Positions 7,582-15,972 of a stretch of DNA of 64,000 nt are shown here, in pieces. How positions within the stretch are numbered: the first letter of the stretch is position 1; each line of letters starts with the position of its first letter. The notes beneath the pieces are model-generated. The model was not told the DNA's origin. It worked only from the letters and a program-made list of their open reading frames with translations, and did not search any database. Where the stretch lies: positions 2,062,279-2,126,278 of the forward strand of contig NZ_PVYX01000001.1 of NCBI RefSeq assembly GCF_003001695.1, read 5' to 3'. Source of the DNA: Flagellimonas meridianipacifica. GTDB lineage: Bacteria > Bacteroidota > Bacteroidia > Flavobacteriales > Flavobacteriaceae. A program made the position numbers and the translations under genes.

Positions 7582-9534
7582 ATGGATGAAAAAAAACGTA
7601 TCTGGTACAAAGTGCTCGACAACAAAAAAGAGCTTCCCGAAGGTCGGGTGAAAACTGTAACTGCTGCACATAAGGGTATTTGCTTAACTCATTTTGAAGG
7701 TAAGTTTTCTGCGCTGGACAATAGATGTCCGCATCAAGGTGGTCCTTTGGGAGAGGGGTCCATTGAAAATGGTATGCTACGCTGCCCATGGCATGGTTGG
7801 GATTTCCATCCATGTACGGGACTACCTCCTGGAGGTTATGATGATGGTATTGAAACATTTGAGGTAAAAGAAGAAGGAGAAGCCATCTTTGTTGGAGTGC
7901 CTGAAGAAGCCGAACATGAAACTACGGTTTCAGATATTATGGCTGAAACCATGGTAAACTGGGGTGTGACCAAGGTGTTCGGTATGGTGGGACACTCCAA
8001 TTTGGGTTTTGCGGATGCTATGAAACGCCAAGAACAAAAGGGAAAACTCAACTTTTATGGAATCCGTCATGAAGGAGCTGCTGCTTTCGCAGCTTCCGCA
8101 TATGGAAAGCTAACCGGAAAACCGGCAGCTTGTTTTTCTATAGCGGGCCCTGGAGCAACCAATATGTTTACTGGAATGTGGGATGCCAAGGTCGATAGAG
8201 CTCCCTTATTGGCCTTGACCGGTCAAGTGGCCACCCAAGTAGTGGGTACAGGTAATTTTCAAGAAGTGGACTTGGTTCAGGCTTTTGGTAGTGTGGCCGA
8301 ATTCAATCACAGGGTACAGAGTGATTCCAAACACAGCGAATTGATGTCACTTGCTATTAAACATGCAATTTTGAAACGGGATGTATCGCATCTTACCTTT
8401 CCGGATGAGGTTCAAGAGCGAAAAGCCAAGCCTAATGCAAAACCACAGACTCCCGAAAAAAGAATAACCTCACTGGAAATTGCGCCTCCAAAGGAATCAG
8501 TGAAAGATGCTGTAAACCTTATAAAAAAATCAAAACGGCCCGTAATAATCATAGGTCATGGAGCTAGGGCACATAAAAAAGCTATTATTAAGTTTGCTGA
8601 AAGTCTCAATGCCCCTGTTGTTACAACCTTTAAAGGAAAGGGCTTAATTCCTGATAACCATCCTTTGGGTGGAGGAGTTTTGGGCAGAAGTGGCACCCCC
8701 ATTGCTTCTTGGTTTATGAATGAATCAGATGTGTTGATTGTTTTTGGAGCTTCGTTTTCCAATCATACGGGTATAACTCCCAAAAAGCCCATAATTCAAG
8801 TTGATTTTGACCCCTTGGCCTTGAGTAAGTTCCATAAGGTGGAAGTGGCCGTTTGGGGAGAAATTTCAAGAACCTTGGAAATATTTGAATCCGAATTGGA
8901 GGATGGTGTCGACACCATTGACCAAACCAATGAAATCGCTGAGCGTTGGAAGATTTGGAGAAGTGAAAAGGCGAAGCGATTATTGGAAACTTCGGATGAT
9001 GGAGTTAGTTCCATAGCTGTTTTTGATGCTATGGACCAGCTTACCCCGGAAGATGCGGTAATGTGTGTGGATGTGGGTAACAATGCCTACTCTTTCGGTA
9101 GGTATTTTGAGTCCAAAGAACACGATTTTCTAATGTCTGGCTATTTGGGCTCCATAGGTTTTGCACTTCCCGCTTCAATTGGAGCATGGACCGCTGTTGG
9201 GAGTTCCAGACCGGTGGTGGCGGTTGCAGGCGATGGAGGTTTATGTCAATATTTGGCCGAAATCACCACATTGGTAAAATACAATATGCCTGTAAAGCTG
9301 ATTGTATTGAATAACCATGAGTTGGGTAAAATTTCAAAAGAGCAGCGAGCGGGAGAGTTTGATGTATGGAAAACCTCACTTTCTAACCCAAATTTTGCAG
9401 ACTTTGCAGTATCCTGCGGTGCTTGGGGAAAACGTGTAGAGAAACAAGAAGACCTTATGAAGACAATGAAATCACTTTTTGAACAACCCGGACCTGCCGT
9501 TTTGGAAGTTATCACGGATGTAAATCTGATTTAA
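7582..9534 (+). CDS. Rieske-fused thiamine-diphosphate enzyme (pyruvate-oxidase/acetolactate-synthase-like)
   Basis: 650 residues. Residues 1-105 are a Rieske [2Fe-2S] domain with ligands C49, H51, C68 and H71 (CPHQGGPLGEG, CPWHGWDF). From about 113 to the end is a complete TPP-dependent enzyme: N-terminal PYR domain with the catalytic Glu164 in RHEGAAAFAASAYGKLTG, a central domain (KRPVIIIGHGA, GKGLIPDNHPLGGGVLG), and the C-terminal PP domain with the Mg/TPP motif GDGG starting at 550 and NN at 577-578. The core resembles pyruvate oxidase and acetolactate synthase; those families normally lack a Rieske domain. It may decarboxylate a 2-oxo acid and pass the electrons to the Rieske cluster; the substrate is not known. 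Followed after 1 bp by a small membrane protein gene. Confidence 0.88.
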   Translation: MDEKKRIWYKVLDNKKELPEGRVKTVTAAHKGICLTHFEGKFSALDNRCPHQGGPLGEGSIENGMLRCPWHGWDFHPCTGLPPGGYDDGIETFEVKEEGEAIFVGVPEEAEHETTVSDIMAETMVNWGVTKVFGMVGHSNLGFADAMKRQEQKGKLNFYGIRHEGAAAFAASAYGKLTGKPAACFSIAGPGATNMFTGMWDAKVDRAPLLALTGQVATQVVGTGNFQEVDLVQAFGSVAEFNHRVQSDSKHSELMSLAIKHAILKRDVSHLTFPDEVQERKAKPNAKPQTPEKRITSLEIAPPKESVKDAVNLIKKSKRPVIIIGHGARAHKKAIIKFAESLNAPVVTTFKGKGLIPDNHPLGGGVLGRSGTPIASWFMNESDVLIVFGASFSNHTGITPKKPIIQVDFDPLALSKFHKVEVAVWGEISRTLEIFESELEDGVDTIDQTNEIAERWKIWRSEKAKRLLETSDDGVSSIAVFDAMDQLTPEDAVMCVDVGNNAYSFGRYFESKEHDFLMSGYLGSIGFALPASIGAWTAVGSSRPVVAVAGDGGLCQYLAEITTLVKYNMPVKLIVLNNHELGKISKEQRAGEFDVWKTSLSNPNFADFAVSCGAWGKRVEKQEDLMKTMKSLFEQPGPAVLEVITDVNLI

Positions 9535-9535
9535 C

Positions 9536-9745
9536 ATGGAGACAGCAATACTTACATTTCTGATTATCCTTCAGATTTACTTTTTGGCAGGATTGGCATT
9601 TGGAGTTTACTTCATTCTTTTCGCAAAACGAATCGACCCCTTAATGGGAAATAGTAAAAAGGTTATCAGGCTATTGCTTTTTCCTGGTGTAGTGGCCACA
9701 TGGCCCTTTCTTATAAAGCGGCTGTTCCAGAACAAAAACGAATAA
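9536..9745 (+). CDS. Small two-helix membrane protein
   Basis: 69 residues with one long hydrophobic helix (about 5-28) and a shorter, weaker hydrophobic segment at about 45-60 (LLLFPGVVATWPFLIK). No family recognised. It is separated by 1 bp from the upstream Rieske-TPP gene and 3 bp from the downstream gene, strongly implying co-expression; it may be a small subunit of a membrane complex with the cytochrome b-like protein at 10156. Confidence 0.65.
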   Translation: METAILTFLIILQIYFLAGLAFGVYFILFAKRIDPLMGNSKKVIRLLLFPGVVATWPFLIKRLFQNKNE

Positions 9746-9748
9746 GAA

Positions 9749-10156
9749 ATGGATTATCGATTACGAACAAGACATAAATGGATGTGGATGATTTTGACCC
9801 CCACATTGGCGATTTTCCTATTTCTTTCTGCAATAAACCTTGACTTTTTCTCTTCATCGGAAAACCTTTATATGGCTGAGGTTAAAGGAAATGTGGTTGA
9901 GGAAATTGAGAATGCCGAAATGAAAGTTGTACTATCCAATACATCTGAGCAGTATTTGCTAAACATTTGGCTTAAGTCTCCTTTAAGAGCTACATCTTCG
10001 GTGGTGTACGAAATTAATGGGAAAGGAGAAAAAGGTGAAGTGCTCGGCCAATTGCAGGGAATAGGGAGTTACTCATTTCCCAGTACAGGAATTATCAGGG
10101 GCTTTATCGTGATGGATGAAATAAAGAACCAACAAATTCTAAAATTGGAATTCTAA
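9749..10156 (+). CDS. Membrane-anchored protein of unknown function
   Basis: 135 residues: a basic N-terminus, a transmembrane helix at about 13-31, and an extracytoplasmic strand-rich domain (YMAEVKGNVVEEIE, IGSYSFPSTGIIRGFIVMDE). No family recognised. Its stop codon overlaps the start of the next gene by 1 bp (TAATG), so it is coupled to the ferric-reductase-like Rieske protein. Confidence 0.65.
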   Translation: MDYRLRTRHKWMWMILTPTLAIFLFLSAINLDFFSSSENLYMAEVKGNVVEEIENAEMKVVLSNTSEQYLLNIWLKSPLRATSSVVYEINGKGEKGEVLGQLQGIGSYSFPSTGIIRGFIVMDEIKNQQILKLEF

Positions 10157-11187
10157 TGGGACTGGACTATAAATTGGTGCTTTGGAACAAGCATAAGAAA
10201 AAGTATGACAAGATTTTTGCCTTGTCCATAGTGTTGTATTTGGTGTTGTTCATAGTACTTACCTTACTCTTGAACCCCGAAGGAACAGCAGAAACTTTGA
10301 TAATACGGGCTTTTGGGTCTTTGGCAATTCTAATGTTGCATATCATTTTAATTATTGGCCCTCTCTGTCGGTTAAATCCACAATTTCTTCCTATTCTATA
10401 TAATAGAAGACACTTGGGAGTAAGCATGTTCTTAGCAGCTTTGATTCATGGAACCTTTGCCATTATTCAGTTTCATACTTTGGGAAATACAAATCCAATT
10501 GTTTCTGTTTTTACTTCAAACCTGGACTATGGCTCCTTGACCAATTTTCCTTTTCAGGTTTTAGGATTTTTAGCATTACTCATTTTGTTTTTCATGGCCT
10601 CTACGAGTCATGACTTCTTTCTGAAAAATCTATCTCCTAAGATTTGGAAAGGGCTTCATATGATGGTCTATGTGGCCTATGCCTTAATTACACTCCATGT
10701 TTTTTTAGGGGCTTTTCAGCAAGAAACATCACTACCAACCATTGGAATAATGTTAGTGGGATTTATTCTGGTTTCTGGATTACACCTTACTGCTGCATTC
10801 AAGGAAACAAAAAACGATAACATAAAGAAAAAGAAAGAAGAAGATGGCTGGTTAAAGGTTTGCCAGGTAAGGGAGATAATGGAAAATAGAGCCAAAATAT
10901 TTACAGTGAATCAAGAGCGCGTGGCAATTTTTAAATACCAAGGGAAATTATCGGCGATTCATAATGTATGCAAACACCAGGGAGGTCCTTTGGGAGAGGG
11001 TAAAATTGTGGACGGATGTGTTACCTGTCCTTGGCATGGTTACCAGTATTTACCTCAAAATGGTCAGTCACCACCTCCCTTTACAGAAAAAGTGGCGACT
11101 TATGAGTTAAGAGTGCAAAATGGATGGGTTTTTATCAAACCAGAAGCTTTCCCAGAAGGAACTGAAGTGGAACCTGCAAAAATCTAA
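10156..11187 (+). CDS. Ferric-reductase-like cytochrome b with C-terminal Rieske domain
   Basis: 343 residues. Residues of about 20-215 hold about six membrane helices resembling the ferric reductase-like transmembrane (MsrQ/FRE) family, with His candidates for b-type haems at H62, H98, H168 and H181. From about 230 on the cytoplasmic tail is a Rieske [2Fe-2S] domain with C272, H274, C291 and H294 (CKHQGGPLGEG, CPWHGYQYLP). A ferric-reductase-type membrane core normally carries FAD/NAD domains; here a Rieske domain replaces them. It could accept electrons from the soluble Rieske enzymes of the cluster and pass them through the membrane; the acceptor is unknown. Confidence 0.85.
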   Translation: MGLDYKLVLWNKHKKKYDKIFALSIVLYLVLFIVLTLLLNPEGTAETLIIRAFGSLAILMLHIILIIGPLCRLNPQFLPILYNRRHLGVSMFLAALIHGTFAIIQFHTLGNTNPIVSVFTSNLDYGSLTNFPFQVLGFLALLILFFMASTSHDFFLKNLSPKIWKGLHMMVYVAYALITLHVFLGAFQQETSLPTIGIMLVGFILVSGLHLTAAFKETKNDNIKKKKEEDGWLKVCQVREIMENRAKIFTVNQERVAIFKYQGKLSAIHNVCKHQGGPLGEGKIVDGCVTCPWHGYQYLPQNGQSPPPFTEKVATYELRVQNGWVFIKPEAFPEGTEVEPAKI

Positions 11188-11188
11188 A

Positions 11189-11980
11189 ATGAAACAAAAA
11201 GACGAGTTTTATATCGGGTATGTAGAAGATTCTGTAGGAAACCTAACCAAGAAAAGCCTGAAGAACTTTGTTCTATTCGGAATAGGGTTTCTTATTTTGG
11301 GAGCACTGTTATTTGGAATTTTTCAGAATACGGCCAGTAACAGTTCTTTTGATTTCGATTCTGCAACCAAGGTTTCGGGCGTTTATCATGAAATGCCCTA
11401 TCCCATGCTTCAAGTAGAATTGACTGAGGGTATCTATAAGAATGTTGTGCTTTTGGGCTTTGGAAAATTTGGACCAAACCCTTATTTGAAGGATATCCGT
11501 AATCAAGAAGGAGACTTGGAAGGCAAACATCTTACCATTGAAGGAAATTTGATTTATTACAATGGTAAGACCCTATTACAAATTGATGATGGCCAAAAAA
11601 TAAGTCTCACCAATTCCAAACGCACTAAGTCTATTTCTACAGAATCATTGGGTGCCATTAGTGTTGAAGGTGAGATAGTTGACCCCAAATGTTATTTTGG
11701 AGTTATGAAGCCCGGCTATGGTAAAATTCATAGGAGTTGTGCTGCACTTTGCATTTCTGGCGGTATCCCTCCAGTGCTGGTTTCAGATGACCCAAATGCA
11801 ATATCAGATTATTTTTTATTGACTGATTTGAAAGGAAATCCCATTCATAAAGACATACTACCGTATATAGGCCAACCTTCAATCTTAAATGGATTGGCTG
11901 AAAAATTGGGAGATTGGCACATTTTACGTATTGACGTTTCCCAAATTAGAAAGTTGAATAAAGAATCATCAATTTATTGA
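11189..11980 (+). CDS. Membrane-anchored protein with a conserved Cys/His motif
   Basis: I choose the ATG at 11189, 1 bp after the upstream stop, over an in-frame start at 11120 that would overlap the Rieske domain gene by 68 bp. The 263-residue protein has a transmembrane helix at about 25-46 and two extracytoplasmic strand-rich domains. The second begins EGEIVDPKCYFGVMKPGYG and has C168, H181, C184 and C188 (C-x12-H-x2-C-x3-C), followed by ISGGIPPVL. The spacing suggests a metal or cluster site. I know of no named family. Position in the cluster suggests an electron-transfer or assembly role. Confidence 0.7.
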   Translation: MKQKDEFYIGYVEDSVGNLTKKSLKNFVLFGIGFLILGALLFGIFQNTASNSSFDFDSATKVSGVYHEMPYPMLQVELTEGIYKNVVLLGFGKFGPNPYLKDIRNQEGDLEGKHLTIEGNLIYYNGKTLLQIDDGQKISLTNSKRTKSISTESLGAISVEGEIVDPKCYFGVMKPGYGKIHRSCAALCISGGIPPVLVSDDPNAISDYFLLTDLKGNPIHKDILPYIGQPSILNGLAEKLGDWHILRIDVSQIRKLNKESSIY

Positions 11981-11981
11981 T

Positions 11982-12431
11982 ATGAAAAAATTTGTTTCCT
12001 TAACGTTTTTATTTATGGGGCTGTTGGTTTCGGCCCAATCCATCGATTACAACACTAAAAAGGGCTACGCCGCCAATGGGTATGATGTGGTTTCTTATTT
12101 CGAAGACAAAGCCGTAGAAGGTAAAACTGAGTTTAGCACAAAGTTTGATGGGGTTAGCTATAAGTTTTCATCTCAGGGAAATTTGGATATGTTCACCGCC
12201 AATCCTGAAAAATATGCTCCTCAATACGGCGGGTATTGTGCCTATGCAGTAGCTGTTTCCGGTAAAAAAGTGAGCATAAATCCTGAAACTTTTGAGATAA
12301 GGGACGATAAATTGTACTTATTTTACAACAAGGGAAAAACCAACACCTTGGAATTTTGGAAAAAAGAGTCACCTGTTGAACTCCAAGCCAAAGCTGACGT
12401 GAATTGGGAAAAAATTAAAAACAAAAAGTGA
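11982..12431 (+). CDS. Secreted YHS-domain protein
   Basis: 149 residues with a signal peptide (MKKFVSLTFLFMGLLVSAQ) and a YHS domain: GYAANGYDVVSYF, then KFDGVSYKFSSQGNLDMFTANPEKYAPQYGGYCAYAV (in part), in which the Cys of GGYCAYAV matches the family's conserved cysteine. YHS domains occur in metal-transport and oxygenase proteins and as stand-alone periplasmic proteins of unknown role. It follows the Cys/His-motif gene by 1 bp. Confidence 0.8.
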   Translation: MKKFVSLTFLFMGLLVSAQSIDYNTKKGYAANGYDVVSYFEDKAVEGKTEFSTKFDGVSYKFSSQGNLDMFTANPEKYAPQYGGYCAYAVAVSGKKVSINPETFEIRDDKLYLFYNKGKTNTLEFWKKESPVELQAKADVNWEKIKNKK

Positions 12432-12486
12432 GACTATCGGAAGTGTAATTCGTAGTTCCTCCGTTTTTGGATAAGCAGGGTATTAG

Positions 12487-13140
12487 ATGAGAAAAAGTCT
12501 AAAGGTTTTATTTTCAGGTTTTTCAATAAGTTTCCTTGGAGCTTTGCCTTTGGGCACTTTGAATTTGACCGCGTTTGATATAGCGGCATCACAAAGTGTT
12601 GTTTCAGCTATTTGGTTTGCCATTGCAGTGGTATTGGTGGAATTGGTAGTTGTTCGATTGGCGATTTATGGAAATGAAAAACTCACGTTAACCGATAGGG
12701 TTAGCAATTACCTTTTCCCTTTGGGAATCATATTACTTCTGTATTTGGCGATACTCAGTTTTATGGATGCAAGCCAAGTCTCAGAAACAGGACCACAGTT
12801 TACTGCACTTCCAGAAATAGGCTCTTCATTTGTTTTAGGATTATTATTAAGCGCACTTAACCCCTTGCATTTTCCTTTTTGGATGACATGGACCAAGGTT
12901 TTGTCAACAAAAGGAGTTTTGGAACGCTCCAGTAGATCTTACTCTTTTTATATATGGGGTATTGGGGTAGGTTCCATTATTGCACTTCTGATTTTTATTT
13001 TTTTAGGCAAATATGTATTCAGTAATTACCAAGACTATAGCAAAGTGACCAATCTTTTTATGGGGCTGTTATATCTGGGATTTTCACTTTATCTTACGTT
13101 CTTGTTGATTAAAAAACGCCTTAACCTTAAATTACAATAA
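12487..13140 (+). CDS. LysE-family exporter
   Basis: 217 residues, about six membrane helices, with the LysE/RhtB-type N-terminus (FSISFLGALPLGTLNLTAFDIA) and the helix pattern of that family. Members export amino acids or other small polar molecules; the substrate cannot be inferred. 55 bp after the YHS gene and 6 bp before the DinB-like gene. Confidence 0.75.
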   Translation: MRKSLKVLFSGFSISFLGALPLGTLNLTAFDIAASQSVVSAIWFAIAVVLVELVVVRLAIYGNEKLTLTDRVSNYLFPLGIILLLYLAILSFMDASQVSETGPQFTALPEIGSSFVLGLLLSALNPLHFPFWMTWTKVLSTKGVLERSSRSYSFYIWGIGVGSIIALLIFIFLGKYVFSNYQDYSKVTNLFMGLLYLGFSLYLTFLLIKKRLNLKLQ

Positions 13141-13146
13141 ACCTTC

Positions 13147-13632
13147 ATGTTCATTTCATCATTAAATACTTTAGAACAATTCAAGCATATATTGCAACAA
13201 CTCCCAGCGGATTGTTATAATTCTCCTTGTGCAACACTCTCCAATTCCAGTATAGGACAACATACAAGACATGTTATTGAGCTTTATTTATGCCTTATCA
13301 ACGGCTATGAAACGGAGGATGTTTCGTATGATAGAAGGGAGCGTAATCCAAGAATTGAAAATGAGGTTTTATTTGCCATAGAGCAACTGGAATTCATTCA
13401 AGAGAAATTGGAAAAACCGAATAAAACTTTGAAGGTTACGTACGAATTGGCTGGTGAGGATAATACTTTGGATTCCAATTATTATCGTGAAGTGATGTAT
13501 AACTTGGAACATGCCATTCATCACCACGCTCTTATAAAGGTCGGAATTCAACACTTTACGGAGTTGGATTTACCTGAATCATTTGGTGTGGCACCATCAA
13601 CTATGCAATATAGAAAGGCATGTGCACAGTAA
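13147..13632 (+). CDS. DinB-like four-helix protein
   Basis: 161 residues, with the helix pattern of DinB-like domains and candidate metal-binding histidines in SIGQHTRHVIE and in NLEHAIHHHALIKVG. Related proteins are thiol-dependent or metal-binding enzymes. The 3' end overlaps the following NRDE gene by 13 bp, so the two are likely co-translated. Confidence 0.7.
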   Translation: MFISSLNTLEQFKHILQQLPADCYNSPCATLSNSSIGQHTRHVIELYLCLINGYETEDVSYDRRERNPRIENEVLFAIEQLEFIQEKLEKPNKTLKVTYELAGEDNTLDSNYYREVMYNLEHAIHHHALIKVGIQHFTELDLPESFGVAPSTMQYRKACAQ

Positions 13633-14342
13633 GCTTCATTGCAAATAAGGGAAACTATTATATCACTTCCAATAGGGACGAACACATTTCCCGTCCCACG
13701 GCTTTTAAGCCAAAACGAGAAATCGTGAACGGTATGGACCTTTTGTTTCCAAAAGATCCCAAAGCTGGAGGTACTTGGTTTGCCATTAATGAAATGGGAC
13801 ATGCGGGAGTGTTGTTGAATGGAGCTTTCCAGAGGCATAAATCATTGGGGAACTATAGAAAAAGTAGGGGTTTGGTCCTTTTGGATATTATGTCAAAGGA
13901 ATCACCAGAAAAATACCTTGATGAAATTGACCTGGAAGGGATAGAACCGTTCACTGTAGTGCTATTCCAACAAGGTCGATTATTGGAGATGCGTTGGGAT
14001 GAAAACGAACAACACAAAAAAAACCTAAACATTTCAGGGAACTATATTTGGTCTTCGGCAACCCTTTATGATGAAGAAGTGATACGACACCGAGAATCGC
14101 TTTTTTCCAATTTTATGGGGAATGTTTCAGATGTTAATCCGGAGGATGTGGTTGATTTCCATTCCAACAATCATTCAGATTTTGAAAATGGCTTTATTAT
14201 AGACCGTAAGACGGGTTTGAAAACGTTCAGTGTCACCCAAGCCGTTTTAAAAGAGGATGAAGTTTCCTTAGGGCATTTTGACCTTTTGAACGATAAGAAA
14301 TCAATTATTTCATTTAATACGGACCAGTTAACCCTCTATTAA
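13620..14342 (+). CDS. NRDE (TANGO2-like) family protein
   Basis: 240 residues starting MCTVSFI with the conserved Cys2, then the signature NRDE in TSNRDEHISRP and GGTWFAINEMG. The family is related to Ntn hydrolases in which Cys2 would be the nucleophile; TANGO2 relatives have been linked to haem or lipid handling, but the bacterial role is not established. Overlaps the DinB-like gene by 13 bp and precedes the ATP-grasp gene by 1 bp. Confidence 0.85.
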   Translation: MCTVSFIANKGNYYITSNRDEHISRPTAFKPKREIVNGMDLLFPKDPKAGGTWFAINEMGHAGVLLNGAFQRHKSLGNYRKSRGLVLLDIMSKESPEKYLDEIDLEGIEPFTVVLFQQGRLLEMRWDENEQHKKNLNISGNYIWSSATLYDEEVIRHRESLFSNFMGNVSDVNPEDVVDFHSNNHSDFENGFIIDRKTGLKTFSVTQAVLKEDEVSLGHFDLLNDKKSIISFNTDQLTLY

Positions 14343-14343
14343 A

Positions 14344-15387
14344 ATGAAAAACTGGCAGCTAAAACTACATAAATGGACACACTGGGAGTATTGGCCCTTC
14401 CCCTTGGTCTACTATCCTATGTTTCCAGTTTGGCTGTACTTCTCTTTGAGGGCACGTTCTTTTTTCTTTTTCAATGCCGCTAACCCGACCATGAAAAATG
14501 GAGGGATGGCAATGGAATCCAAAATGCAGATTTACGATTTGATTCCGCAGGGAAATTATCCAAACACGATATACATTTCCAAACAAGAGAATTTGGAAAA
14601 CGCCCTGAACAAAGTCTTTTCATCTCGAATTTCATATCCTTTTATCGTAAAGCCAGATATTGGAATGAAATCATTCGGGGTGGATAAGATTAGGAATCAA
14701 GAAGAATTTCGCAGTTATTTCTTGCGAATGCACGATGATTTCTTGGTGCAAGAATTGATTCCCTACCAAAACGAATTGGGTATTTTTTATGTCAGAAAAC
14801 CAGGAGAAGAAAAGGGAAAGATTACTGGAATGGTATCCAAGAAGTTTTTATCTGTCATTGGAGATGGAAAAAGCTCGATTTTACAATTAATTAAGCGGAA
14901 CCCTCGAAGTCACTTTCAATTGAAGGCGTTGCAAAAAAAATACGGTTTCAAATTGAACATGGTTTTGGATGAAGGAAAAGAATTTATTTTGGTTCCCTTC
15001 GGAAGTCACACAAGAGGAGCTGAATTTAGAGATGTTAGCCACTTGCTCAATGATGAGCTTTTGGAAACCATAGATGGAGTTTGTTCCAAAGTGGAAGGCT
15101 TTCATTATGGACGTTTGGATGTACTCTATAATTCTTTTGAAGAATTGAGCAGAGGCGAAAAATTCAGCATAATAGAGATTAATGGAGCAGGAGGGGAGCC
15201 GACCCATATTTATGACCCAAAACATTCGGTTTTCTTTGCTTGGAGGGAAATTTTCAGGCATTGGAAAATGATGAATGATATCAGTATCATGAATCACAAA
15301 AAGGGATATACCTATCTTAGTTTCAAGGACGGTAGGGCTATGTTGAAGGATAGCAATATTGTAGAACAACAAATAAAAGCTATTTAA
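14344..15387 (+). CDS. ATP-grasp family protein
   Basis: 347 residues. The C-terminal two-thirds carry ATP-grasp features: PFIVKPDIGMKSFGVDKI (nucleotide loop), FLVQELIPYQNELGIFYVR, and FHYGRLDVLYNS with FSIIEINGAGGEPTHIYDP, where the Asp, Glu and Asn would bind Mg-ATP. It resembles D-alanine-D-alanine ligase-like ATP-grasp proteins but is not Ddl. The N-terminus (about residues 14-40) is aromatic and hydrophobic and may associate with the membrane. Substrate unknown; adjacent genes are separated by 1 bp on each side. Confidence 0.75.
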   Translation: MKNWQLKLHKWTHWEYWPFPLVYYPMFPVWLYFSLRARSFFFFNAANPTMKNGGMAMESKMQIYDLIPQGNYPNTIYISKQENLENALNKVFSSRISYPFIVKPDIGMKSFGVDKIRNQEEFRSYFLRMHDDFLVQELIPYQNELGIFYVRKPGEEKGKITGMVSKKFLSVIGDGKSSILQLIKRNPRSHFQLKALQKKYGFKLNMVLDEGKEFILVPFGSHTRGAEFRDVSHLLNDELLETIDGVCSKVEGFHYGRLDVLYNSFEELSRGEKFSIIEINGAGGEPTHIYDPKHSVFFAWREIFRHWKMMNDISIMNHKKGYTYLSFKDGRAMLKDSNIVEQQIKAI

Positions 15388-15388
15388 G

Positions 15389-15961
15389 ATGAAACTGAAG
15401 TTTGCTTTTTTGTTTTCGCTTTTCATTTTATCTGCGATTTCAGTATCTGCCCAGAAAACCCCAGCAAATGAGGGAACATATCTCGGGGTATCTGTGCAAG
15501 CCTATCCTGCTGGAATTATTCCCACTGTAAATCTGGAGACGTATTTAAATGAAAAATCTTCACTCTTGTTTAGGTTGGGAGCCAATTTTACAGATAGACA
15601 AGACTTCAGCGATGTAAACCTGACGGAAGAAGGAGAGGGTTTTGGAGGCTCGATAGGGTTTAGAAAGCATTTTCCTTTAAAAACCGGAAAAATCGTGGCA
15701 GGACTGATTACGGATTTATGGAGTTTGGAAATTGATTGGACCGATGTTGGGCCAGCGGACAACCCAATTTCTGGTACCACAGATATTCTGGTATTGCAAC
15801 CCTATTTGGAAGGGGGTTACTTTCTACCCATAAAGAATTCTTCTTCGCAAATTGGTCTCACCCTTGGATTTGGGCGTGAAATCAATATTGTTACAGATGG
15901 CGATGAGGTGGCACAGGACTTTATCGCAAGTATTGCTCTTCAGTTTATGTTTGGCCTTTAG
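15389..15961 (+). CDS. Predicted outer-membrane beta-barrel protein
   Basis: 190 residues with signal peptide MKLKFAFLFSLFILSAISVSAQ and eight-strand-barrel-like alternation (TYLGVSVQAYPAGIIPTVNLE, in part; FGGSIGFRKHFPL; IGLTLGFGREINIV), ending in a typical barrel terminus (FMFGL). No named family recognised. Starts 1 bp after the ATP-grasp stop. Confidence 0.65.
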   Translation: MKLKFAFLFSLFILSAISVSAQKTPANEGTYLGVSVQAYPAGIIPTVNLETYLNEKSSLLFRLGANFTDRQDFSDVNLTEEGEGFGGSIGFRKHFPLKTGKIVAGLITDLWSLEIDWTDVGPADNPISGTTDILVLQPYLEGGYFLPIKNSSSQIGLTLGFGREINIVTDGDEVAQDFIASIALQFMFGL

Positions 15962-15972
15962 GTTTTGATTTC

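Noticed and set aside
11120..11188. Longer start of the Cys/His-motif gene at 11120
   Set aside because: It would overlap the Rieske coding region by 68 bp; the ATG at 11189 has a normal spacing and yields a sensible N-terminus.
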